A stretch of 64,000 nt of DNA from NCBI GenBank assembly GCA_037893245.1, contig JBAIAA010000409.1:1975001-2039000 (forward strand), in the 5' to 3' direction. The DNA comes from Crossaster papposus. Its lineage: Eukaryota; Echinodermata; Asteroidea; Velatida; Solasteridae. Positions 47,817 to 60,100 of this stretch are shown here, piece after piece. Each line of letters starts with the position of its first letter. Position 1 is the stretch's first letter. The notes below the pieces were generated by a model. It saw nothing but the letters and a program-made list of their open reading frames with translations. It was not told where the DNA came from and ran no database searches. A program made the position numbers and the translations under genes.

Positions 47817-48485
47817 CAGCCAGCCAGCCGATTTCACGAAACCTTACGCAATGGCGCAAGTCCCCTGCACCTCAATTGATTGCAAATGTTTTTGCTGCCT
47901 AACTATGCGGCTTACGCAACAAATTATGGTGTAGCTTGCACAGTCAATGTAGGTGACGAAAGTTGTGGCGCAGCGACTAAAAATGACCTATTTTACCAGC
48001 AAATCCTGACACTTGCGGTCTTTTGTTTGAAGTATAAACGAATTTCTTTTTTTACCTGTGATAATTTTTTGTCGCACGATTCCGCGGAAAGTCGGACAAA
48101 ACGAGGCTGGTTCAACGACGATTTTGTGACAGAACACATTTATATACACAAACAGTCATTGTAAATGCTGTATGTTACGTTGCGCAGCTACGCTAAGTTT
48201 TGTGAAAATGGTCCGTGAGGAAATGGCGCATCTACGCAACTTGGTTGTTGCGTAAGCCTTGCGACTTGTTTTTTGGGGGGTTGGTCACGTTTATGAAACA
48301 AAGCACACTATTTTTTGGCTAGACGTGTGTAAGTGGTAATGTAAAATGCAACTACATGTACACTGACCAAGAGCCATGCAAGGCAACCTGCCTCGATATA
48401 AATGTTTTGCTATAAAATGGTTCTGTATACCAATTCAGCGGCAGCCATTTTCTGCGCATGCAGTGCGGGCTCTTTCCACCGTCTC
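47817..48485. other. Downstream of RASSF, nothing recognised
   Basis: No gene or clear repeat. An obvious polyadenylation signal for RASSF was not found by eye. Confidence 0.4.
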
Positions 48486-48573
48486 TTAGGGCATTTTCGA
48501 ATCCCCGGCTTCCTCTTCGGAATTCGGTGGCGGAAACCGAAGACGAAGCAAAGTTTTTGAAAAGGGCCTTAGA
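48486..48573. mobile_element. Small MITE family J (copy J2)
   Basis: TAGGGCATTTTCGAATCC mirrored by a TTTGAAAAGGGCCTTAG end; internal GACGAAGCAAAG as in J1. Confidence 0.55.
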
Positions 48574-48700
48574 ATGTCTGTCAGAACCCCTGTTACATGT
48601 AGATTGTCTGTTAGAATGTCTGTTGAGCACGTGCACGTGACACTAAACGCAGTTTTTGCTTTTAATTTTGCTGCAAAATTTAAGTAATTTGTGAGGCGAT

Positions 48701-49073
48701 CTGGCAAAATGAGACAGAACTGGGCACAGTGGGTGATTTTGTTTTTAGACTTATTGATATTTATAATCTTTAGGATGCCTACTAACTAAAAAGAAATTAA
48801 AGAAATAGTATGGAAGTACACTGTAGTGGAAAAAAATGTCTTGTAAAAGTATTAGTATTTTAAAATTGATGTACACAATTTGAAACTTCAAAGGCCTTTT
48901 AAAGGACATGTTGACCAATAGAAAATTTAAACAGCTATAACTTGTTAACAGAATGTCCGATTAAAGCAGAACAAACAGCATTGTAAGAAGAATGTTATCC
49001 TCTTTTCTAATACCTGAGAACCCTAACTTTAACCTCTGCCCAGTTCCCGTCTCATTTTGCCAGCACACCTCAC
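48701..49073. mobile_element. MITE family K
   Basis: CTGGCAAAATGAGACAGAAC at the left, mirrored by TTCCCGTCTCATTTTGCCAG at the right. A partial inverted relative is at 62035-62225. Confidence 0.7.
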
Positions 49074-49096
49074 ATTGTTCATTCTTTTGGGTCATG

Positions 49097-49453
49097 TTAA
49101 AGGTAGGATTACACCATTTGTAGATATTGAAAAACATGTTACTACCGAGTTATTAAGAAATATCTTACTTATTGGAAAGTAAATAATGATTGCAAAATTA
49201 TTGCGCTAGCTATCCTGTAATTGTTCCGAAAAATCGAATTAAAAAAAAAAATTACGATCACCAGACGGCGATCTAAAAAAAAAGAAGAACATACCGGTAC
49301 ATACATGTACAAGAATCACTGCCGTTTTTTCTTGCTTTTCTCAGCATCCATGGTTGTGAAACTTTGGATAGGTCAGTATATTTAATATTTACGGAGAAAA
49401 TCCACCCAATCGTGATCATTCAAGCAATTACCAATGGTGTATCCTACCTTTAA
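49097..49453 (-). mobile_element. TTAA-flanked MITE family B, inverted complete copy (B8)
   Basis: TTAA-AGGTAGGATTACACCATTTG ... GGTGTATCCTACCT-TTAA. Confidence 0.8.
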
Positions 49454-50025
49454 GATTTCTTCCACAAACTGAATAGGACATCAAACTAAATTACAGGGTG
49501 GTACAAAAAAACATGCAACCGCATACGAACACTTCTCACAGACCTACACTTTCGATAACAATATGTATAAGAAATTTTGTTTGGAAGAAAAATGATACCA
49601 AGAACTCCTGATTTGGTCCAGTAGTTTCGATTCCAGAGCCATTTTTATGAATCAAAGTCAGGGGATCTAATTGTGATTATCACACGCAGTGAACATCCAA
49701 GACCAAATAACCCATGACCTTGGTTGAGGAGAATGACGCTGGAATCAAATCAAGAGTTATTGGTATCATTTTCCTACTAACAGAATTTCCTAGCCATACA
49801 TAAAAATGGTTTAGGTCCATGGATGTTGGGTGTATGGGATTGCATTTTTAATGGACCAACCTGCAATAGGCCGTATTTTGTAACGTTGAGGGCGCTTTGC
49901 TAACAGTTCGGGGGGAATAATTAAAAGTGATTAGAAGATAATTCACGTCAGTTTACATATTATCACAGCTCTAACATTTGAATATTCCATTTTTAGATAA
50001 AAGTAAAGTTACTAAACTACTTTAT
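49454..50025. other. Intergenic, nothing recognised
   Basis: No gene and no element with clear ends. Confidence 0.4.
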
Positions 50026-50378
50026 TTAAAGGTAGTATACACCATTTGAAGATATCGAAAATATATCTTACTTATTTAAAAGTAAATCATGATTGTAGGC
50101 ATCCAGCAACATTATTGCGCTGGATATCCCGTAATTATTCCGAAAAATCTACTTTTATAAAACTAAATTCGCGATCGCCGGACGGTGATCACTAAACAAC
50201 AATAATAACAACATAAGAATAACTGCCTGACGCCGTTTGAAAACGAATGCTGTTTTTCGTGATTTCCTCGGCATCCATGATTGTAAAACTTCGAACAGGT
50301 CAGTTAAATGATGATTACTATAAAATACAACCCCCAAAATCCATCCATGCAATTACCAATGGTGTATCCTACCTTTAA
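50026..50378 (-). mobile_element. TTAA-flanked MITE family B, inverted complete copy (B9)
   Basis: TTAA-AGGTAGTATACACCATTTG ... GGTGTATCCTACCT-TTAA. Confidence 0.8.
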
Positions 50379-50859
50379 CACGAATTTGCCTGTGTTGGGT
50401 ACCCAGAAAATGGCGTCTTACAGCGCCCTCACGCGATGCATTGTTCATTTTTAGTATGTAAGGTAGAAAGTCACGTTATTAGTTGTATTCGTAAGTAAGT
50501 AATTTTATTTAAACTAGTTTAAGTAACTCAGAGAAATTGGTAGAATGCAGAGTGCACAGAACATACGCAAACCGATATTACATGTAACTTGTTGTAAAAA
50601 ACAAGTATATTTTTTGTTGTGATTGTACAAAAAGTAAGTTAAGTTCTGTGGTCATTTAGTGTAGATTTTTAAGTTGTAAGTTAAGAGCATTTGTAAATTA
50701 CAAGAGGTTTTGTGTTTGTATTCGCGTTAATATTTTTCTCTTCGAAAATGGACAGGATTAAATTTGCCTCAGTACTATGTCCACCTGCTAAGGGCCTAAA
50801 AGTAAAAGGTCACCAAGCAGGCTTCCGGAGACCTTGCGCGACCTGCCTATGGGCACTAT

Positions 50860-51140
50860 ACACTGGGTTGCCCTTTATTATATGATATTATATTATATTC
50901 ATTATTTATGGTTATAAAAGCTAGTGCCTCAGGCACTGTACCCTGTAGCTCGCAAGCCTGAATAAACCTGTAGAGAGAAGACAATAAGATGAAGGTACAT
51001 TTTTAGAGGTGGGAGAAAACTCACGGAATCAAGCAGGGACTAAAAACCCAATCCACGTATTGGCCCAGGCGGGATTCGAACCTGGGTCACACATGTAGCG
51101 GTAGTTGGCGAGGAAAGAACTGCTACACCAACCTGACTTG
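50860..51140 (-). mobile_element. tRNA-derived SINE of a second type
   Basis: The minus strand shows an A-box-like GTGTAGCAGTTCTTTCC and a perfect B-box GGTTCGAATCC (about 51067-51077), followed by a body that ends near an ATAT-rich tail at about 50880-50900. The arms do not fold as a functional tRNA. Confidence 0.6.
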
Positions 51141-51422
51141 AATCGGAAGTGGAGAGGTCGATTTTTGGCTTGATATTTGTCGTGAAAATTCGAAGCCATT
51201 TACCAGTTTCCATAAATTTATACAAAGGATGTACCAAAAATAAAAGCAAATTCTAGACTTTTTTGGCAAGTTGGTTTTTCTATTCAAAGTCTCCGGAAGC
51301 GCGCCACCAGGGTGTACATGAACATGTACAAATGTAGCATAAGTGGTAATTAAAGGGATTTTCAGCAAGATGGTATGTGGACTATTTTATACCTTGTTTT
51401 CAATGCTTTAGGCCTTTTCGCA

Positions 51423-51820
51423 TATGTGACCGGCTCTACAAAAAAGGGTATAAGTCGCGCTGTGCATTATCATGTAATGGCCCACTCAAAGTTGAAAGGA
51501 CAAACATTTCATCAAAATGGGATTTACATTTGTTGCCATTAATGACATCTTTAACACCAATATTTTCAGGTTTCATTCAAAGAAATGTTGATTTTGATGA
51601 TTAAAGTGGAAAACACGCCCATTTTGTGTTTATCGTTCTGTTGTTCTACAACAAAGCCGGCTTTTTCAAAGCCTGTTTTGTGAACTCCAAGGAAGTAATC
51701 AAAAGCAAACATGTCATATCTCTAGAACGGGAGTACAGCTCTATTATATACCAACCATTTATATAACCCAATTTCACTATTTTGTGACATAATACCCATT
51801 ATTGTGGAGTGGGTCACATA
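51423..51820. mobile_element. TGTGACC-ended MITE, complete copy
   Basis: TATGTGACCGGCTCTACA at the left and GGAGTGGGTCACATA at the right. It is the uninterrupted relative of the element split at 44046-46143. Confidence 0.75.
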
Positions 51821-52620
51821 TCACCTGGGTAGATAAACATAATAAAATCCTAGTTTGAGTAAAACTCAAAGAATCTACTTCATACAAAACTTGTGCAAAA
51901 TTGACCTTTGAAGCACCTATTCATTTTCATTGTCTCCATTGTGTTGAGTTTTTTGGAATCGCCCTTTCAGAAATAGGTGAAAACATTTAAATGGGAAATG
52001 AAATTCTTTTCATAAATGTTCCTGTTCCTGTTTCTATTTGCAATGCACTGTAGGCTAACCATTCTAGGGGTTGGGGGTAATACTGCATTGTATGTTTTAG
52101 TGCATCCACAGATTGTCAAATATTTGGTAGTGACTTGATTTTTAGTATTGTAAGTAAGTATCTGTAATATAGTTATGTAAGTTGGTTTGTAAATATAAAA
52201 GCAGTTGTACAATGTAAGTGTAAGACAAGTGTCATGTACATGTATGGAAGGGAAAGGCCTACTTGGGCAAAGAGTTATATTTAACAAGGCTTTGTTAGTT
52301 TAACGTGGAGCTTGTTGTAAGACTAACTTGTAAAATATGTACATTGTACAAATCAACCTGTTTGTTATTTTGTATTTTAATTTTGTTCTCACTTTAAATC
52401 TTCGTTTGGACTTGTAAACTAAGAAAAAATATGATACATGTACATTCCCAGTGTTGTTTTACTTGTTTACATACTACATGTATGGGTAATATTTGTTTAG
52501 TGTTGTGATCTAGCTTTTTATTTCGGGGGTTGAACCATTCACCTACCAAACTTGACTCCAGTGAGTGCGAAGTCAATTATTATGTGGGGTCCGCTTTATA
52601 AGGGCCTTGTACAATGTTAG
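51821..52620. other. Intergenic, nothing recognised
   Basis: A/T-rich with scattered TACATGTA. No exon seen. Confidence 0.4.
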
Positions 52621-52625
52621 ATTGG

Positions 52626-52738
52626 CAGGGATTTAGTCAAGTCCATCAGTTCCAATTCAAATCACAAGCTATATAAAACAGCTTTGACATTGTTCATCCA
52701 GTTACTTGTGACTGGCTTCACGAAAGGACTTGACTACA
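52626..52738. mobile_element. hAT-type MITE family F, internally deleted (F4)
   Basis: CAGGGATTTAGTCAAGTCC to GACTACAACCCTG, about half the length of the others. The flanking 8-mers do not match, so it is old or rearranged. Confidence 0.65.
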
Positions 52739-52835
52739 ACCCTGTGAATTATAGATGCTCTGTGGTGATTTCAAGCCACATTCCCCTGAAATTACGTAAA
52801 TCGATAGTACCAGATAATAACTCCCAAAAAATGGT

Positions 52836-52932
52836 AGTATCAGCCTGAACCCGCCTCGGATGAAGTTTTGTTTTAAAAAATCCAGCGCGTCGGCTTGGTG
52901 ATGTTAAAATAATCCCGGCTCGAACTAGTTAA
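52836..52932 (+). mobile_element. MITE family A, right half (A5)
   Basis: Right part of family A ending CGAACTAGTTAA. Confidence 0.65.
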
Positions 52933-53001
52933 GGAACTTCGAGTCTATTTATGACCCCATTGGTCCATGGCTGACCTAACAGCTAACAGCATATTGATGG
53001 C

Positions 53002-53194
53002 TTAACCAGTTCGCACCGAGCTGACGCGCGGGATTATTTTTAATGAAACTCGATCCGAAGCGGGTTCAGGCCGCCAATACCGGGAAGCACACCCACGCAT
53101 TTCCGGCCTTGCTCGTGGCGTGTTTATGCGTCATCCCTTTTAAATCTGGGGAAAACTTTGCGTTAAAATTTGTCATCCGGCGCGAACTGGTTAA
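53002..53194. mobile_element. MITE family A, internally deleted copy (A6)
   Basis: TTAA at both ends and inverted CCAGTTCGC termini; about 50 bp shorter than full copies. Confidence 0.8.
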
Positions 53195-54958
53195 CAGTCA
53201 TTAATACCATTGCAACATCTTATCTTTGTTTTGTTTGGTCCTTAAATAAACATCGTTTGACGAAAGATTAAAGTTGTGGTTGTCAGTTTTGTTGCAGGAT
53301 TGTGCCCTTTGCACATTATTATAATTTTTTTCTTAGTCTGCCCGGGTCCAAAACTATCAATATTATCATTCGGGGAAATGTTTGTTTGCCTTTCCCCAAA
53401 TTAGAAATTGAATAAATGTTGGGAAAAGAAAGGTCCATCTGCAATGTTTCAAATCAATATTGCATTTCTTCTAACGTCGTCTACATGTACATATAACTAA
53501 TGTCCTTCCAAAGCACATTATTATGGTTTAATAAATACCTAATAGAGTTGATGGCTTCTGATTGGTCGAGACTCGATCACATGGAGGGCATTATTTTGTA
53601 GTAAATGCCCGGCTTTCAAGAAGAAGCGAATAAATGTCCCCTGAACCAGCTTTATTCAAGCATCATGTAAGCCAATGATTGGCTAATACAACAGTTCTAC
53701 GGTAACTTGTAACAAGGACGCGTCAAATCTTGATACTGTACGCATAGAACGTTTGTATATTCTATACGCGCGGTATTTTTCAAAATGCGTGTGTTGTCTG
53801 TTAACGCTAGCGCGTTGCTATGCACGGTGGGCATCAGTAGTCAGCTAGTCTGGTCTCAAAGTATAGGTAACAATAACACATATTGAAGAGACAGGGTACC
53901 ATGCATAAGCTAAAATAATGGACCTCGCCTTCGGCTCGGTCCATTACAGGTAGGCCTCCCCCAACCCGGTCATTCGGCTCGGTCCATTACCAGCGGTCAT
54001 CCCCCAACCCGGTCATTATCACGCAGTAATGACCGGGTCCTCGCACTGTTATTCCCTAAATATGTGACATGGTATTTCAAAAATAATGGGGATGATTTTT
54101 TGCGATTACTACTGTAGATTTTGAATTGAAACCTTACAATAATGTTTTCTCCGAAAATATACAGCATCCATGTAGATACAACTTCATCAGGTTTAGTTGT
54201 TAAGCACCTTTCTTAATTTGTTTAGCACTTTTGCTGCTTCAAACGATAAAAATGCACAACTGACCATCCTTTCAACCTTTTATTTTTACTTGTAGTTTTA
54301 TTAGGCTGCAATATCGGATATGCATACAAATCTTTAAAAAAATACAAGAATTAGGAGCAAAACCTGAAAATACATTAACGTACCCTTCTTCAAACTCGAG
54401 CATTATTAAATACCAGGAATGACATTTGACTGGGTTGTCAATCAATAAAATATACGGTTTCTTGTTTGTATTTGGGAAAGCTCAAACGTACTCTGAAAGA
54501 TTGGGGCAATCTAGTCTAGTCCAATATGCTGGGCGAAGGACGAAATCCAACGGTCTTATCCAGCCAATAGAACGTATAAATTGACCTAAAAATCTTACGA
54601 GAATACACCGCACCATGCATAGAATCTACAACGTGTTAAAAAAAAATTGCATTTCTTTTGCATCATGACTGGGCCCATCCGATAAGGGCAATAAATGGGG
54701 TATCTTGAAGGAAAATAACGCATTCCTATTTACAACATATAGAAAATACTGCGAATTTATGACTAATATAAAATTTAATTTGTTTAACCTCAACTTCCGC
54801 AGATACCAGTTGGGTAAATTCAAACACTACAGTTATATGCTGATAGTCTGCATGATGAGTAATTTTCATTGGAATGTGAACAAACCTGTCATATCTTTGC
54901 ATGGCAATCATGACATTTACTATGTACATGGGCCCTTCATATTGGCACTTTCAGAGGT
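53195..54958. other. Intergenic, no gene seen
   Basis: Contains a degenerate local duplication around 53930-54040, where CTCGGTCCATTAC and CCCAACCCGGTCATT each recur. Confidence 0.45.
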
Positions 54959-56163
54959 ACATGTACATGTACATCACCGCCGTTTCTTAAGCGACATACA
55001 GTTGTGCGCATGTGTCATTTTCACATCTAGATTAAATAAAATGCATTATTCATGAGCGGTGACCCGCGACTGAGGGACGATAAAAAAACGGAAATTACCA
55101 ATGAATACTGACATTAGGGGCTTTTCAATTTTCATCAGTTTATTCATAAGAATATTCGTGATTTAATAAACCCCCAAAACCAAACAAAATTGGTATGACA
55201 AGCGCAAAATTTAAACTGAAATACAGACGCTCCGTTTCATTAGGCATTAAGGGAAAGGATGGTTTTCAGGACAAATTTGACAATGAAGATGACTTTTTCC
55301 AAACTCAAAAAATGGTTTGTATAAAAAAGCAGATTGTGATCTCTTTGAATCATGTGTTTTTGTAAGAGCAAACCCAACAAGTGATAAAAAAACTAGGTTG
55401 GAATCTTAATTTTTTTCTATCTTTAACAGAGTTTTCTGCAACGCGACATTGCGGCCTAGTATGATACCCGTGTAAATAAGTCTCGCATATTGTTTAAGGA
55501 CACGTTTGGGAATACACGGTTCTAGATTTCGAACCAGAGTGGGTAAATATCAGGCTGAATACTGTTTACAATTTTTAATTTGCCGCGTATTCGGCCCGAG
55601 ATTTGCCAACTTGGATTCGAAATCTAGAACCGCGTATTCCCAAACGATATGCGTATTCCCATTTGGACGGGTATCATGCTAAACCGCAATGTCGCGTTGC
55701 GGAAAACTCCGTTCAAGATGGAAAAAACTAAATATTCAAACCTAGATTTGTTTATCACTTGCTGGGTTTGCACATGATTCAAAGAGATCACAATCTGCTT
55801 TTTTATACAAACCATTTTTTGAGTTTGGAAAAAGTCATCTTCACTGTTAAATTTGTCCTGAAAACCATCCTTTCCTTAATGACTAACAAAACGTCTGTAT
55901 TTAAGTTTAAATTTTGCGCTTGTCATTCCAATTTTGTTTGGTTTTGGGGGTTTATTAAATCAAGGATATTCTTATGAATGAACTCATCAAAATAAAAAAG
56001 CCCCTAATGTCAGTATTCATCGTTAATTTCCATTTTTTGATCGTCCCTCTGTCGCGGGTCACCGCTCATGAATAATGCATTTTATTTAATCTAGATTTGA
56101 AAATGGCACATGCGCACAACTGTATGTCGCTATACACAATGGCAGAAACAGCGGTGACATGTA
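54959..56163. mobile_element. Fold-back element 2, arms of about 580 bp
   Basis: The left arm (about 54959-55553) and right arm (about 55582-56163) are inverted copies with small indels. The outer part has GCGACATACAGTTGTGCGCA against its inverse near 56110-56130, and an inner pair of TAGATTTCGAA / TTCGAAATCTA blocks lies near 55524 and 55616. It contains no recognisable protein and is unrelated in sequence to fold-back element 1. Confidence 0.82.
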
Positions 56164-56177
56164 CACACATGGAGTTC

Positions 56178-56435
56178 TATAGACCATGTGCCCTCTAGCT
56201 GTTTACATGTACATATATATTCAAATGTTCCGTCAATATGCGCACGCATCGTGTTTTACATAAATTTGTTTAAGAGACGACATCAGAGGTCACATAATTC
56301 AAAGGTGGTCTGACCTATGACGTCACTCCTCAACCAAATTTTATGCAAAACACGATGTGTGCACATATTGCCGGGCACATTTGAATACATATGTAAACAC
56401 GTGATGTCAGAGGGCATTATATTATATCGTCTATA
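56178..56435. mobile_element. Palindromic MITE family C, complete copy (C4)
   Basis: TATAGACCATGTGCCCTC to ATCGTCTATA. It sits 14 bp after fold-back 2 and 3 bp before the pogo-type element. Confidence 0.78.
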
Positions 56436-56438
56436 ATA

Positions 56439-57042
56439 CAGTGAAACGCCGCTATACCAAACGAAAATACCAAACAATTTTGTAGCCTGATTATTATTGT
56501 ATGTACACAAATACCGAACAATTTTTTTGAAAAAAAGTTCAATTGATTAACTGTCCACTACTCCTGATTTGTGTCTGAACATACATGTACTAAACGTTGT
56601 TGAAAATATGTCAACATATTTTTTAGAAATCAACTGGGTGTATGAAATGCTAAGTGTTTGTTTTTTTAATTCCCAAACGTCAAATGGCCAGTGCTTTAAG
56701 TTAAAGAGCGACGGGTGGCTGCTGTTTCCCCAATGAATATAATTCGGTGTGATGAATAACCTATAGTAATTACATAATTCAATGGTCGGCACCTGTTCAA
56801 AGTCGTCTTTAAGTATCCACGAGGATGCGCTGCCAACGGAATTGAACGAATTAATGGACATTGGTTTTGTGACTATGCAGGATGTGAGAAATGCTATTAT
56901 ACTAACATCTTGAGAAAAGAAGTGGGCTCCTGATGGACCGGTGGCTGAAAAACGCTATACCGAACAATCGAGATACCGAACAATCGATACATCCAACAAT
57001 GTTTGTGGATCCTGCGGTGTTCGTTTTAGCGGCGTTTTACTG
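56439..57042. mobile_element. pogo/Tigger-type MITE with TA duplication
   Basis: CAGTGAAACGCCGCTATACC at the left and the inverse GGCGTTTTACTG at the right, flanked by TA. CAGT...ACTG ends and TA targets are typical of pogo/Tigger elements. The interior frame (56861-56547, minus) is not a recognisable transposase. It ends 32 bp beyond the UXT stop codon on the 3' side. Confidence 0.8.
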
Positions 57043-57074
57043 TAGAATGTAGTGAAACAAGTTCAGTGGACCGA

Positions 57075-57140
57075 TCACCACACCAAGCGATTGCTGTCGT
57101 CAGTGACATCTTTCTCCAGATGCTGCAATTCTCTTAAACC
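57075..57140 (-). CDS. UXT: UXT last coding exon
   Basis: Acceptor TTTCTTCTGCAG, then [21 protein letters not shown] and TGA. GLRELQ is the conserved UXT C-terminal helix; the last residues are lineage-specific. Confidence 0.9.
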   Translation of the reverse strand, partial: GLRELQHLEKDVTDDSNRLVW

Positions 57141-60100
57141 CTGCAGAAGAAACGAAAGAAACCTGAAGTTATTTAACAGCAACCGGTGTACGAAAGAACG
57201 TAGTTCATGTATATCCCGTTTGGTTGTGTACAAAGTCGAGTGCATTTTTCTAACAAAATTAAAAATGTTTTGCAGTCCCAGATTCGTGTCTTTTTTAACA
57301 TTTTGGCAATGAGTGATCTTCATTGAGATAATATACATGTATGATGGGGGTGAAAAGTGACATCAGAATGCAACATTTTTTCCAGAGCGGTGTATCGCAA
57401 TGAAGATTGAAGAAAATATTACAGTGGTTATAAGCAGTTTGCGCCAGGATTATTTTAACGTCACCAAGCCAAGGCGTGGGATTTTTTTCAACGAAATTCA
57501 ATTCTAGGCGGGTTCAGGCCGATGGTACCGGAAAGCACACACACGCATTTCCGGGCTTGCTCGCTGCTGACAGACATTTCTGGCCTTGATCGTGGCGTGT
57601 TTATGCGTCATCCGTTTTAAATCTGGAAAAAACTTTGCGTGTACATATATACGTCTTCCGGCACAAACTGGTTAATCGATTTCCGCGGAAATTCCCATTC
57701 TGTTCGCATTCTGTTCAACTGGCTGCAGATTGTCACATGGTTTTCAATACTTTGAATATTTTATCATGCTCTCTTTAAACCACTATACAGTGTGTATTAC
57801 AAAAAAAATGGAAACCGAGATTGAAATACTCATTGCTCATTAACCGAGGAGTAACCACTATCAGTTGCATCATCCTGTACTCTTTCATTTCGTCACCGTC
57901 AACACGAAGTAACACTAATGTCACGGCCGTATTGCAACCCACTTCTGGCGTTTTTCACAAAGTAACACAAAGCCCATGACTAATACACACGGATAGCGTC
58001 ACTTCGAGAAAACTTGAACACGGCGTATCTGATTTGCAAGTTTTTACGAAGTAACGCTATCCGTGTGTATTAGCTATGGGCTTTTCGTTACTTCGTGAAA
58101 AGTGGGTCGCGTGTTTCTAAATTCGATACCCTTCGGAGACTTGAACACAAAGGGAACAATGGGAGTCAAAAGGTCTCCATAGGGTAATTTCTATAGATGA
58201 ATAGGTCTCCACAAGAATTTTCACGAAATAGATTTTTAAATTTTACTCAAATTACTTAAAAACTAGGTTTAGGATGTGGGATAGGGTGTAATATAGGGTA
58301 TTGGGTTAAAATTTCAACCCAGGAAATTAATTGTGGTTGAAATAGCATTTGGAAAAAGGTGCTCGACTTTCTAACCATTTTGTACACGAGAACAAAAAGA
58401 TGTCTCCACAAGGATATAAATTTGAGGATACGTGTATCATGTGACATTAGTGTAACTTCGTGGTGAGGGTGACTATTTAACACCAAGAAATCAAGGTTAT
58501 TGTCATGGATGACCAAACAACTATGGTTCGACTGGATGGCATTAACAATTACCTTGCACCAGATTAGGACCAAACAACTATGGTTCGACTGGATGGCATT
58601 AAAAATTACCTTGCACCAGATTAGGACTTGTCTTATCAGCACGGTGTCCATGTTTAAAAAGAAAAAGACTAGTAAAGTCAAAATAAAACATCCTTTATTC
58701 AATCTTACACTTATTCATTAATGAGACAGTTGTAAGCTTACCCCTGTTAATATACAACCTAACTGGTGGTACATGTAGTTACTATCATTCATTGAGCCTA
58801 ATACTTTCTCCGTGTAATAAGCTTTTAAATCTTGTTTCCTTTTTGTTTGATTTTAAGACACTGTACAGCGGCTGCGTCATTCTTAGACCAACATACCCAC
58901 ACCAGTACCATACATAATTTTAACTAGATCATGGGTATTAGAGTCAATCAGTGATGCATAGTATACAAATATTGAAATCTTCTGTGTAGTTTGATTTGGG
59001 AAAAAACAGAATGCTCCATGGATCACCTTGGAAGGTTAGTTTTACTACATGTAGTTACATGTACTACACTACAAGATAAAGCATTCAATATTTGTTTTGT
59101 AAGACCTCACACACATATTTAAATCTTAATACAGTTAAAATGAACTTTGATTCCATACAAAATTGGTAGATAATGTCTTTGCTCTTTTCTAAACCACCCC
59201 TACACGAAATGTTGAAATGCAGCTCTGTTGCGCTAGCTCTTTGGAGCAATACGCGCAATGCACGTCAGCATACATTTGCACACAGATACCGCGCCATGGG
59301 TATAGTACTTTTGTTGCTTCGGGTATAGTACTTTGGTTGCTATGGTATAGTACTTTTGCCCGTGCACAGAAAGATAATAAAAATGGAAAATGCCATGTGA
59401 CTAGCCTTCGGCCAATCAAGACGTAGAGTCTGTGGGTGATGTGTTATAATGTGTTTTATAACACACCTCTTGCTAGTTCTGTATTCTGGTTGGCTGAAAC
59501 ACGGTCACGTGGGGTTAACTAATATAGGCTAGTACAGATTTGCGCCACCGTGAATTTGCTAGAAATAGTTTACGAAGCGGGCAATAGACTTAAATTTGTT
59601 GACTGGTTACAGCGCCCTCAAGATGTTTGCCAGGCTCATCTTAATATAAAAAATGGCGGCGTCTGGATCTGAAGGTTTTTATTCTTATTTCATATTTTGG
59701 ACCGAGGTGCGTTATAAAACACATATGGACTGGCATGATTCGGTCACTAGAGTACGTCTATCTCCCCTCGGGCCTGTGAGTGACCAGAAGGAGGACCCAT
59801 TTGATCACTCACAGTCCCTCGGGGGAATAGACGTGCTTTAGTGACCTCATTGCCTGTCCATAAGTCAACTATTTTCCTCACCTTTACTGTTGAACTATAT
59901 TACACTCATTCATTCAATAGTTCACCTTGAGACAGTCAATAATTTTCTACAGGAAAATCCCATAAAGATTTCACAGGAATTTCATTGTTTCGCTTGCATA
60001 GTACATGTATGTTTCAGTGATTATGCTGTCTTAATGCATGAGGCTCTTGCGTTCTCAGTTAATGTCCTTAGGCAGGATAGTTTACCGTAATCGGCAATGA

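Noticed and set aside
56547..56861. 104-codon frame inside the pogo-type MITE as a transposase remnant
   Set aside because: No DDE or helix-turn-helix motif could be seen; kept as noncoding MITE interior.
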